Positions 7,294 to 14,766 of a stretch of 17,583 nt of DNA are shown one piece after another. The notes under the pieces were generated by a model. That model was not told the DNA's origin. It was given only the letters and a program-made list of their open reading frames with translations, and did not search any database. Source of the stretch: JBCBZH01 sp039815415. Its GTDB lineage: Bacteria; Bacteroidota; Rhodothermia; Rhodothermales; Rubricoccaceae. Both the position numbers and the translations under genes were made by a program. Location: assembly GCA_039815415.1 (NCBI GenBank), contig JBCBZH010000062.1:1-17583 (forward strand), read 5' to 3'. Position 1 is the stretch's first letter; each line of letters begins with the position of its first letter.

Positions 7294-8997
7294 TCAGCAG
7301 GCAGGAATGGGGCTGTTGGGAGGAAGTTGAACGCCGGGTGGGAGAGTGATGCAGCTCGGCATCGAGACGTTGATTTGGCCTCCAGTGAGCGGACGCAACG
7401 CCTCGAACTCACCACCAGTGATGGTCTTGATGTAGACCGCACCCTTTGGGTCCTCACACCGGGCTTGACCCGTGAATTCTCCCTCAACGGTGTCATCGGT
7501 GATGTCAGTCACTCTGAGCGAGTAGGATGAGCCGGGTTCAAACAGACAACGCATCGGCCGGGGCCCGCTGGCAGAGAAGGTGCCGACGACTCGGTTGGCA
7601 CTAGGCGTTGCGTCGTCGGTGAATCGATACGTGCGCTCTCGGAGCTCACCTCGGCCCCCAAACGAAAAGGTGCCTCCCATGCCAGCGCTCTGAGACACGC
7701 CCGTCATCGACAACGAGAACACGCCTTCTGTGTCGACCACGGAGGCGCCACCGGTGAAGCGAAGACCATCGACGAACGCCGAGAAGGAGCCGCCCATCCC
7801 GAGGCCAGAGCCAGCGATCTGCTCGGGAGCCTGTGACGCTCCGTCTGGCGTGTGGTAGCGGACACTGATGCGAACAACGGCGCGCACCTCACGCGGGAGC
7901 GGGTTGAGCTTTGCCTTCCAGGCGTGAAAGTCCGTCCAGCCGACGTAGGCGCGTTCGTCCTCACTCATGCCTCGGCCATCGGCGTAGATGCGTCCGTAGT
8001 CGAGTCCGTTGCCGCCACCGATGGAATAGGGGGCCAGACTCGGTGAGGCTTGCAGGTCAACAGGCTTGCCGGGCCGACCGGCGCTGTGCCAGGTCTGCGT
8101 CTCGCCAGGAAGCGTGACATCGTACAGCATCGCGGTGCGGACGAATCCGCTCGGGAGTTGGCCGTTGGCGCCGGGCCGGAACCCGCCCCAGCCGATGCCT
8201 GCCGTCGACTGCGGGGCGTCGGCGGGTCGCACGCCTTGGATGCTCAGCAGGCCTCCGGCGTACGGGCCTCCCATCCCAAGCCGGAGAATCCAAGGGTCGC
8301 AGGCCGTACAGTCGTTGGTCTGCATACCCCGGCTCCAGGTTGCGGGAAGCGTCGTCATGATCTCGTGCTCGCCGGTGACCACAACAAGAGCCTGCCCGGG
8401 CTGGAGCCCTGGAAGAGGCGCCTCGCTCGGCGTCGCGCTAAAGGTGAGAAGGACGGCCCCGCTTGAGTAGGACGCTCCGTCTTCCTTGATGGGCACACGG
8501 ACGCGTCCCCGAACCTCATCATCGGTGGAGTATGAGATCCGGAAGTCCTGGCTTCCGACGGGGCCGCTGGGGCGCCCGTACGAATAGAAGGTGCGCCCGT
8601 CAGGGAGCTCGAGGCGGAGGCCGTAATCGAAGAGCGAGAGTCCGTTGAAGTCCTCCGGCACGCCGCTGACGATGTCATGAGGAGGCGCGAGGGTGGTCGT
8701 GCCGGGGTCGTAGGTGTTGGAGTACTGGCGCGGAGCGCGGAGCCCAGGCCGGTAAACGTCCTTCGAATACAGTGTCACCGTCGCCCGGTTGAGGGCCTGG
8801 AAGGTGAGCACGGAGTTGGTGCCCGGAGGAGCATCAGCGTTCGTTGGGGCCCCGCCGAAGCGCGCCTGGCCAGTGAGTTCGTTCGGGCCGTCATACTGAG
8901 GAATGGAGCCGATAAACTCGAGTGTGAACGTCCCCTCATCAGGCTGCGCGAGTGCCGCCAGCGGAGCGAACAGGAGAACGAGAAACAGGCGTTGCAT
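7294..8997 (-). CDS. Large secreted protein of unknown function, first gene of the lipoprotein operon
   Basis: The 567-residue protein starts at ATG 8995-8997, chosen because it gives a signal peptide (MQRLFLVLLFAPLAALA, cleaved before QPDEG); the frame is open upstream but that reading is low-complexity and lacks a signal. No domain is recognised with confidence. Visible features are a CTAC motif (residues 230-233), Gly-rich beta stretches (GMGGSFSAFVDGLRFTGG at 400-417, GMGGTFSFGGRG at 439-450) and three late cysteines (484, 514, 549) plus a C-terminal Cys567. The SFSAFVDG...FSLSMTG segment recalls small Bacteroidota domains of unknown function of the DUF6252 kind, which is only a suggestion. 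There is no T9SS sorting domain. It is the promoter-proximal gene of the operon with the three lipoproteins, and the upstream region carries a 28-bp element shared with the OmpA-family gene. Confidence 0.8.
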   Translation of the reverse strand: MQRLFLVLLFAPLAALAQPDEGTFTLEFIGSIPQYDGPNELTGQARFGGAPTNADAPPGTNSVLTFQALNRATVTLYSKDVYRPGLRAPRQYSNTYDPGTTTLAPPHDIVSGVPEDFNGLSLFDYGLRLELPDGRTFYSYGRPSGPVGSQDFRISYSTDDEVRGRVRVPIKEDGASYSSGAVLLTFSATPSEAPLPGLQPGQALVVVTGEHEIMTTLPATWSRGMQTNDCTACDPWILRLGMGGPYAGGLLSIQGVRPADAPQSTAGIGWGGFRPGANGQLPSGFVRTAMLYDVTLPGETQTWHSAGRPGKPVDLQASPSLAPYSIGGGNGLDYGRIYADGRGMSEDERAYVGWTDFHAWKAKLNPLPREVRAVVRISVRYHTPDGASQAPEQIAGSGLGMGGSFSAFVDGLRFTGGASVVDTEGVFSLSMTGVSQSAGMGGTFSFGGRGELRERTYRFTDDATPSANRVVGTFSASGPRPMRCLFEPGSSYSLRVTDITDDTVEGEFTGQARCEDPKGAVYIKTITGGEFEALRPLTGGQINVSMPSCITLPPGVQLPPNSPIPAC

Positions 8998-9045
8998 GGG
9001 CACGGAAAGGAGGTCCAAACCCAATCTGCGGCCCTGCGGCGGCGC

Positions 9046-9073
9046 TCGCCTCACCCGAGAATGTGATTCGAGG
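9046..9073 (-). promoter_or_regulatory. Shared upstream element, copy 1
   Basis: The plus strand reads TCGCCTCACCCGA, two variable bases, ATGTGATTCG, A, GG. It matches the element at 16138-16165 at 25 of 28 positions without gaps. It lies 49-76 nt upstream of the ATG at 8997; the other copy is 55-82 nt upstream of its ATG. The centre GAATGTGATTC is an inverted repeat here (GAAT/ATTC), but this symmetry is not kept in copy 2. A second conserved block (9109-9125 against 16185-16201, 14 of 17) lies farther upstream. A common promoter or regulator site is the simplest reading. Confidence 0.5.
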
Positions 9074-9116
9074 CAGGTGGGAAGTTGGAAGGCAGACGTC
9101 GAAGGTGACTCGGTCT

Positions 9117-9197
9117 CGCCAGCTCGACGTCCCAGGCACCACTCTCCATCTCCTCCACACGCTCTCCGTCCGACCGGCACGCCGCCTTGAGCTGGCG
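9117..9197. repeat. Facing inverted pair of the CGAGCTGGCG motif in the gap 8998-9211
   Basis: CGCCAGCTCG at 9117-9126 and TGAGCTGGCG at 9188-9197 (one mismatch) form an inverted pair. Extended, the arms read CTCGCCAGCTC and GAGCTGGCGAG, 11 bp perfectly complementary and about 60 nt apart. The right arm lies 15 nt after the response-regulator stop, so the pair could act as an RNA fold or as two protein sites. Apart from this pair and the shared element, the 214-nt gap shows nothing recognisable. Confidence 0.7.
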
Positions 9198-9211
9198 AGT
9201 CCGGTTCCCTG

Positions 9212-9856
9212 TTACCCCCGCCCCAGGACCTTCGCGGTCGCCTCGGCGCGGGACCGGACGTGCATCTTCTCGTAGACGTGGCGGACGTGCGTGCGGACCG
9301 TGTCGAGCGAGATGAAGAGCTGCTCGCCGATCTCACGGTAGCGGAAGCCCTGCACCAGCAGGTCGAGGATCTCCTCCTCGCGAGGCGTCAGGGGGGTCTC
9401 CTCATCGGGCACGAGCGGAGGCCGGTGGAAAGCTTCCACCACGCGCCGTGCGATGCCGCTTGACATGGGCGAGCCACCGGCGTGAAGCTGGCGGAGGGCG
9501 TCAATCAGCTCGTCGGGTGGTGTTGTCTTAAGGACGTATCCGGTGGCGCCGTTCCGCAGCGCCTCGAAAACGTGCTCGTTGTCCTCGTAGACGGTCAGCA
9601 TCATGGCCTGGACGGTGGGGCGGAGGCGTCGCAATGCCCGTACGGCCTCGATTCCATTCATACCCGGAAGCCCAATGTCCATGAGCGCGATATCGAGCCG
9701 GAGGCCTCCGCCACGGGCTGGCGTCAGTGCGTCCAAGAAGGCCTCGGCGTCGCCGAAGGTGGCGGCGCAGGCGAATCCGTCGGCGGCGTCGATCAAGGCC
9801 GCCAATCCTTCCCGAACATCCTCCAGGTCTTCGACGATGGCGACGGTGACAGACAC
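9212..9856 (-). CDS. Response regulator, NarL/FixJ type (REC + LuxR-type HTH)
   Basis: The 214-residue length is typical. The receiver domain has the acidic pair E9/D10, phosphoacceptor D60 (IALMDIGLPGMNG), T88 and K110 (GYVLKTTPP). The LuxR/GerE helix-turn-helix spans about 155-211 (LTPREEEILDLLVQG, then EIGEQLFISLDTVRTHVRHV). It is a DNA-binding transcription regulator activated by phosphorylation. The sensor kinase gene directly upstream on the same strand ends 30 nt before this start and has the HisKA_3 domain that normally pairs with this class, so they are very probably cognate. The start is GTG at 9854-9856; no clear ribosome binding site. Target genes cannot be read from the sequence; the secreted-protein operon immediately downstream is an obvious candidate. 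Confidence 0.95.
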   Translation of the reverse strand: MSVTVAIVEDLEDVREGLAALIDAADGFACAATFGDAEAFLDALTPARGGGLRLDIALMDIGLPGMNGIEAVRALRRLRPTVQAMMLTVYEDNEHVFEALRNGATGYVLKTTPPDELIDALRQLHAGGSPMSSGIARRVVEAFHRPPLVPDEETPLTPREEEILDLLVQGFRYREIGEQLFISLDTVRTHVRHVYEKMHVRSRAEATAKVLGRG

Positions 9857-9886
9857 GGCAGGCGGAGGGTAGGTGACAACGCCAAG

Positions 9887-12800
9887 CTAGGCGGGCAGGT
9901 GGCGCCTGGGCGTCACATCAACGGGGGATTTGCTCAGAGCGCTGAGCGGAACCTCGAGGTGGAGCGTCGTTCCGTGGCCTGTGCTGTCGATAGACAAGGT
10001 GCCCCCGATGTCCTGCGCCCTGCGCTCCATGTTCGCCAGCCCGTTGCCGCCGAACGCGCTCCGGGCGCCATCGCCCGCGTGCGACGCGAACCCCCGCCCA
10101 TCGTCGGCGATGGTCAGCGACAGGTGGTCCGGCGCCACCGCCAGCTCGACGGTGACGGTCTCGGCCCCGGCGTGCTTGACCACGTTGTGCAGCGCCTCCT
10201 TGGCAATCAGGAACACCGACCGCCGCACCTCCGCCGACACCGCACGCTCCGGCACCGAGCGCGGGAACCGCAGACGACCATCGAGCCCATGCGCCTCGAG
10301 CGTCCGCGCGGCGTGCTCGCGCAGCGTGCCCACCAGCGCGCCCAGCGTGTCGTTGCGCGGATTGATGGCCCACACGATCTGCCCGAGGCTCTCGAGCATC
10401 GCCCGCGAGGTGTCGGCGATGCGGCGGAGGCGTTCGTCGGCGGGGCCGTGGCTCGGGCTGGCGGCCTCGAGCTGGCGTCGGGCGACTTCGGAGAGGACCG
10501 CGATCTCGGAGAGGGAGGCTCCGACCTCGTCGTGCATGTCTCGGGAGATGCGCGCGCGCTCGGCGTCGAGGGCGCGCTGGGCCTCGACGTGGGCGAGCTG
10601 TCGGCGGTAGCGGCGGCGGGAGACGTCCCAAACCACCAGCGCGACGAGGCTGATCAGCGCGAACACCGCCAGGGCCTGGAACCAAGCCGTTTGCCAGAAC
10701 CACGGCCGGATCACGACGGGAATCGCAGGGCTTGCGTCTCCCCAAACGCCATCCGCATTGGCGGCGCGCACGCGGAAGGTGTAGGTGCCTGGCGGGAGGT
10801 TCGTGTACGTTCTCTCCTGCCACGCCCCAATCTCAACCCACCCCTCATCCCACCCCTCTAGGTGTACGGCATAGCGAACCTGGTGGGCGTCGAGAAATTC
10901 GAGGGCGGCAAACTCGAATCCGAACGTAGTCACTTCGGGCGCCAGCTCGACGCCTTCCGAGCCGACGTACGTCGTGGTGAATGTTGTGTCACGAGTGGAT
11001 CGATGGAATGCCGTGATGACGACAGGCGACCGTCGAGCTGGCGCAACGAGATCCTTCGGATGAAACACGGTGACGCCTCGGTCACCACCGAAGTACATCG
11101 TTCCGTCGGCATCGCGGAACGCGGCGTGCCGATTGAACTCGACGTTCCCGACACCATCGTCCAAGGTGTATGGTCGAATACGAATTGCGGAAGCCTCATC
11201 GTAGCGGGCCAGCCCTCGGTTGGTGGAGATCCAGAGACGTCCATCGTCGTCTTCGAGAATGGCATACACAGCACTACCTGGGAGACCATCTGCAGTCGTG
11301 TAATGGATGAATCCGTCAGTGTCAGGGTTGTAGCGACCAAGTCCAGACTGTGTGCCCACCCAGAAGTGGCCACGCTTGTCGATGTGGAGCGCCATCGTTG
11401 CGTTGTCACTCAAGGACGTCGGATCATCCGGATCATGGGTGTAGTGCTTGAGTGAGTCTGCCACGGCATCGTACCGGAAGAGCCCGCCGCCAGTGGTGAT
11501 CCAGGCCCCTCCACGAATCGTCCGGATGGCCTGAATGCCTTCCTCGATCGTTGTGATTCGGACCTGACCATCAGGTGCTCGGCGGTACAGGCCGCCGATA
11601 TGCCCAAACCAGAGTGTGCCAGTGGAGTCGAGCGTGAGGCCGACCGCGCTTGGGCCGGCAGGGCCCACAGGGGGGCTGTCTGGGAACTGGATTCGCTCGA
11701 CGGAGCTGGGGCGATTCAAGTCAATAGAATTAAGTCCACTCCCAGTCCCAATCCATAGCTGGTTCTCATCAGACGCGAGGGACCAGATCCAGTCGTGCGA
11801 GAGCGTACGGGGATCGTTCGGCTCATGCCGATACCGCGTGATTCGTCCCTCAGGGGTAATCTGGTTTAGGCCGCCCCCTAGAGTGCCAACCCAAAGGGCC
11901 CCTCTCGAATCGCGAGTGATGGACAGGATGATCCCGCTGCCAAGGCTGTTGGGGTCATCCGGATCATGAGCGATGAGGTGAAATGGCCTTGTGCGTGGAG
12001 AGGCACGGTGGAGCCCCCAGACGGTCCCTGCCCAGAGGGTCCCTGCCCGATCTCGATGGAGGCCCGTAACCCAATTTTGCGTCGGGATATCGCCAGGAAG
12101 CCGGAGCGAGTGACGGGTGAGCGCTGCGCTTGCTATGGAGTAGTGGTATATCCCGTCGAGGGTTGCCATCCAGATTCCCCCAGCGTCGAAGACCAGAGCA
12201 TTCGTTCCAAAGCCTCGCCCGTGCCCAGGAACGTCGGGAACGGTGAGATCCAGGGTCTCGAGAGTCTGGCGTGAGGCATCGAGGCGACCGAGGTGAGCCC
12301 CAGAAACCCAGAGGGTACCGTCGGGGCTTTCTGCCAAAGTCCGGATGTCATTCTCTCTCCAGGGCGGGGAAATCCACGACACATCAAACGGGACCAATCG
12401 AGCTGGGCCTTCAGGTGGATAGGCCTCCAGTCCTGTCTCGGCGCCAATCCAGAGCGTGCCATCCTGGGTTGCCAGCCCAGTCATCGCCTTCGAGGTTCGC
12501 AGTCGGTCACGAACGTGAATGAAGCGATCTGCTTCCTGATTGAACCGCCAGATGTGTGTTGAGTCGGCCAGCCAGGGGGTTCCGTCAGGGCCGATGAACA
12601 CCTCTGCGTCTACATGGTCATAGCGACGGACCTCGTCGTGTGCTGGCCCAATGAGCCGAGCAATGCCTGCAGGGGTCCAGTCTGTGGCTTCAGCTCGCAC
12701 CCACAGGTCTCCACTGTTGTCCTCCACCAGCTGGCGAACGATGTTGCCGGGCAGCGATGCCCGATCGAACGGGTCGCGCCGCCAGGTGCGCATGGTGGTG

Positions 12801-13021
12801 CCGTCCCACCGCCCCAGGCCCTCACGCGTGGCAAACCACAGGAAGCCCCGCTGATCCTCAAGGATCCGGTAGACCGACGACTGCGGCAAGGCTGCCTCGA
12901 CCTCCGTTGCGCGCTCGAAGGCTACAGGGGCCTGTGCACGCACGGCACTCGCCAGCCCAACGAGGCCGAGGACAACCGTGAGAAGCCGGAAAACGTGCAT
13001 CGTGGACTCAGGGGTAGCCAT
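9887..13021 (-). CDS. Sensor histidine kinase with periplasmic two-component propeller, Y_Y_Y domain and HisKA_3
   Basis: The 1044-residue protein starts with a signal peptide/anchor (VFRLLTVVLGLVGLASAVRAQ). Repeated propeller blades run from about 45 to 660, each with a GxLWxGT-like turn (for example RGALWVGTLGGG 373-384, RGHFWVGTQSGLG 550-562, DGRLWISTNRGLARYD 593-608). A Y_Y_Y-type domain covers about 685-772 (YAVHLEGWDEGWVEIG, PPGTYTFRVRAANADGVWG). One transmembrane helix is at about 780-799, then a coiled linker. The HisKA_3 motif RISRDMHDEVGASL has likely phosphorylated His830. HATPase_c follows with N-box KEALHNVVKHAG (Asn946), DDGRGF (973-978) and GGNGL (991-995). By family it senses a periplasmic ligand and phosphorylates the neighbouring NarL-type regulator. 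It is not fused to a receiver or AraC domain, unlike the hybrid propeller kinases of gut Bacteroides. AAGGA at 13028-13032 supports ATG 13021; ATG 13000 is the alternative. Confidence 0.95.
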   Translation of the reverse strand: MATPESTMHVFRLLTVVLGLVGLASAVRAQAPVAFERATEVEAALPQSSVYRILEDQRGFLWFATREGLGRWDGTTMRTWRRDPFDRASLPGNIVRQLVEDNSGDLWVRAEATDWTPAGIARLIGPAHDEVRRYDHVDAEVFIGPDGTPWLADSTHIWRFNQEADRFIHVRDRLRTSKAMTGLATQDGTLWIGAETGLEAYPPEGPARLVPFDVSWISPPWRENDIRTLAESPDGTLWVSGAHLGRLDASRQTLETLDLTVPDVPGHGRGFGTNALVFDAGGIWMATLDGIYHYSIASAALTRHSLRLPGDIPTQNWVTGLHRDRAGTLWAGTVWGLHRASPRTRPFHLIAHDPDDPNSLGSGIILSITRDSRGALWVGTLGGGLNQITPEGRITRYRHEPNDPRTLSHDWIWSLASDENQLWIGTGSGLNSIDLNRPSSVERIQFPDSPPVGPAGPSAVGLTLDSTGTLWFGHIGGLYRRAPDGQVRITTIEEGIQAIRTIRGGAWITTGGGLFRYDAVADSLKHYTHDPDDPTSLSDNATMALHIDKRGHFWVGTQSGLGRYNPDTDGFIHYTTADGLPGSAVYAILEDDDGRLWISTNRGLARYDEASAIRIRPYTLDDGVGNVEFNRHAAFRDADGTMYFGGDRGVTVFHPKDLVAPARRSPVVITAFHRSTRDTTFTTTYVGSEGVELAPEVTTFGFEFAALEFLDAHQVRYAVHLEGWDEGWVEIGAWQERTYTNLPPGTYTFRVRAANADGVWGDASPAIPVVIRPWFWQTAWFQALAVFALISLVALVVWDVSRRRYRRQLAHVEAQRALDAERARISRDMHDEVGASLSEIAVLSEVARRQLEAASPSHGPADERLRRIADTSRAMLESLGQIVWAINPRNDTLGALVGTLREHAARTLEAHGLDGRLRFPRSVPERAVSAEVRRSVFLIAKEALHNVVKHAGAETVTVELAVAPDHLSLTIADDGRGFASHAGDGARSAFGGNGLANMERRAQDIGGTLSIDSTGHGTTLHLEVPLSALSKSPVDVTPRRHLPA

Positions 13022-13071
13022 GTGGCTTCCTTGAACCTACGCCGTGGATGGGATACTTCTGGCTCAGATCC

Positions 13072-13704
13072 TCAGTGCAAGATGGAGGGTTGCACGAGAA
13101 GGTGCTCCCCATCGTGCCAGCGCACCCAACCCAGGGGGCCCGCCTCGGCCTCCGTCGCATCCGCCAGCGCGACGCGCGCCCAGGTGTGGCGCACCTCCAG
13201 AACATGCAGCCGTCGCTCCGCCGTTGTCCACCCGATGGGAGGTGTCGGGTCGGCCGGGCTGGCGAAGACCGGTGCCGCCTCGGACGTCTCGATGGAGTGG
13301 ATCTCCAGGAGATACGCGGCCCACGGCACGAAGCGGACAGCCTCGCGGTCGAGCCACATCGTCCGGGGCGGCCAGCGCACGTCGCGGGTGTGGACAACAA
13401 CCTCCACCCAGTACCGCCGCAGCGCAATCACCCGAAAAGTGAGCAGGTCATAGTCCAACCGTACGGCCTCCGGGTCCAGCCACGGCGGCGCGGTCGCCAA
13501 CTCCGCGTGGTGCGGCCCCTCGCTCACCGTCAGGCTGTCCAGGGGAGTGGCCGTGGATGGATGGCCGTCTGCCGAGCTGTAAAGGTAGAGCGGTCGGTCG
13601 GCACTCAGGTGCGTCGGGCTGGCGATGCCGAATCCGAGCGGAAGATCCTGGCTGCTGGCCGATGCCGAGATCGCCAGCGCGAAAAGAGACACGATGACAC
13701 GCAT
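13072..13704 (-). CDS. Exported protein with SH3-like features, tandem paralogue A
   Basis: The 210-residue protein begins with a signal peptide (MRVIVSLFALAISASASSQ). The mature part aligns along its length with the product of the next gene upstream: LPLGFGIA/APLGLGMA, LYLYS/LTLYD, TPLDSLTV/TALDSVTF, RVIALRRYWVEVVVHTRD/RIQTLATDWVEVVTNRAD, TMWLDREAVRFV/TAWIRRDRVEVM and a final GWVRWHDGEHLLV/GWIRWREPADTGD. The two WV.V...GW(V/I) units in each protein resemble bacterial SH3-like domains, often used to bind cell-wall or peptide ligands; this is inference. There are no enzyme motifs. It lies 50 nt upstream of the sensor-kinase start, on the same strand. Confidence 0.72.
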   Translation of the reverse strand: MRVIVSLFALAISASASSQDLPLGFGIASPTHLSADRPLYLYSSADGHPSTATPLDSLTVSEGPHHAELATAPPWLDPEAVRLDYDLLTFRVIALRRYWVEVVVHTRDVRWPPRTMWLDREAVRFVPWAAYLLEIHSIETSEAAPVFASPADPTPPIGWTTAERRLHVLEVRHTWARVALADATEAEAGPLGWVRWHDGEHLLVQPSILH

Positions 13705-13721
13705 AGGACGCAGATGCGATG

Positions 13722-13760
13722 GTTCGAGCTGGTGACGGGAGGAGGGGCGCCAACTCGAAC
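13722..13760 (-). terminator. Stem-loop between the two SH3-like paralogues
   Basis: GTTCGAGCTGG (13722-13732) and CCAACTCGAAC (13750-13760) pair over 11 positions with one mismatch and a 17-nt loop. It begins 17 nt after the stop of the upstream gene. There is no T-tract after the stem, so it is more likely a transcript-shaping or attenuating fold than a strong terminator. Each arm contains a one-mismatch copy of the repeated 10-mer (13725-13734 and 13749-13758). Confidence 0.4.
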
Positions 13761-13776
13761 GCAGTGGAGCATCGGT

Positions 13777-14517
13777 CTATTCCTGGCCGATGCCGCCGAC
13801 GAGCAGCCGCGCGTCACCGGTATCTGCCGGTTCGCGCCAGCGGATCCACCCCGACGGTGGAATCCGGTCGGCGAGGCCGAGGGTGGATACGAGCAGCCAG
13901 TCGCCGCGCACGGCCAGCGTGCGGAGCTGCCAGTCCGGAGGTGTGGTCGCCAGAACGGGCGCATCCTCGGTGGGGGCAGAGCGGAGCGGGTTGGTCTCCG
14001 AATCCACGGTGACGAGGAACAGGAGCAGCACCGTGGGCCAGGACATCACCTCGACCCGGTCGCGACGGATCCATGCTGTCCGGCTGTCCGCCCGGTTCGT
14101 GACGACCTCCACCCAGTCGGTCGCGAGCGTCTGGATGCGGAAGGCGATCCGCCCGCGCTGGATGTCCAGGACTTCGGGGAGGAAGTCGGGAGGTGCGGTC
14201 TTGATCGAAACGCGTCCCCGGCCAGGGGCAAAGGTCACACTGTCCAGGGCCGTGGCGTTGTCCACCGGAACCTCGTGCGGCACCTCATCGAACGCGGGGT
14301 GGTCGTAGAGGGTGAGGGGCTGCGGGGCGTCGGTCGTGCGGACGAGCGCCATCCCAAGGCCGAGCGGCGCATCGGGGTCTGGCCCTGGCAGCCCATTCTG
14401 CGCGCTGGCGGGGGCCGCAAGTGCGGCTGCGAGGAGCAGGAGACCGAGGCGAAGCCGGGGGCTCGAGCCGGTCCGGTCGCGTGGCTCCGGTTTGGGCCGG
14501 TTCAGGGTTGATGTCAT
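13777..14517 (-). CDS. Exported protein with SH3-like features, tandem paralogue B
   Basis: The 246-residue protein starts at ATG 14515-14517 (an in-frame ATG at 14523 is equally possible). The start is chosen because it gives an n-region, then LGLLLLAAALAAPASAQ, a signal peptide. The frame is open up to 14709, but that part is Pro/Arg-rich with no signal and crosses an intergenic copy of the repeated 10-mer. The mature part is collinear with its downstream neighbour, including the DWVEVVTNRADSRTAWI and GDWLLVSTLGLADRIPPSGW units that suggest two SH3-like folds. A hydrophobic stretch (SWPTVLLLFLVTVDS) matches WAAYLLEIHSIET in the paralogue and is probably a buried strand, not a membrane segment. 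The gap to the next gene is 72 nt and holds a stem-loop. Confidence 0.72.
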   Translation of the reverse strand: MTSTLNRPKPEPRDRTGSSPRLRLGLLLLAAALAAPASAQNGLPGPDPDAPLGLGMALVRTTDAPQPLTLYDHPAFDEVPHEVPVDNATALDSVTFAPGRGRVSIKTAPPDFLPEVLDIQRGRIAFRIQTLATDWVEVVTNRADSRTAWIRRDRVEVMSWPTVLLLFLVTVDSETNPLRSAPTEDAPVLATTPPDWQLRTLAVRGDWLLVSTLGLADRIPPSGWIRWREPADTGDARLLVGGIGQE

Positions 14518-14766
14518 ATCCATTCGGTGCGTCACGTCTCGAGCTGGCGGCTCTGGCTTGTAGGACAGTGCGTGGTTCGCTCCCACACCCATTCGACCAC
14601 ACACCTCGGGCTCAGAGGAGGGCAGCCCGGGCCTGATGTCAGAGGATGGAGACGGGCGAAAAGGGGTGAAGGGGCCCTTCACACGTTCCGTCCCTTCCGC
14701 CCTCTCCATCCCTGTCCCCCGGGCGCGAAGAAATCGAATGATCTCGCGCGCCTCGGGGAACGAGTC
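14518..14766. other. Intergenic gap of 249 nt with one copy of the 10-mer and a hairpin
   Basis: The gap holds an exact CGAGCTGGCG at 14540-14549 (23 nt upstream of the paralogue B start) and a short hairpin at 14666-14682. TGGTTCGC near 14575 recalls the start of the 28-bp element seen elsewhere, but the match does not continue. No gene is seen. Confidence 0.6.
14666..14682 (-). terminator. Possible intrinsic terminator of the OmpA-family gene
   Basis: GTGAAGGG and CCCTTCAC form perfectly complementary arms around one base. In the minus-strand direction the hairpin is followed by CCCCTTTTCG, a short T-run. It lies about 85 nt after the gene's stop. The short stem and the C's before the T-run make this moderate at best. 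Confidence 0.35.

Noticed and set aside
9061..9070. CRP-like half site (TGTGA) within the 28-bp element
   Set aside because: Only half of a TGTGA-N6-TCACA site is present, and the partner half is absent in both copies.
9482..10861. Plus-strand open frame of 459 codons opposite the kinase and response regulator
   Set aside because: It is antisense to two clearly recognised two-component genes; its composition is typical of a GC-rich shadow frame.
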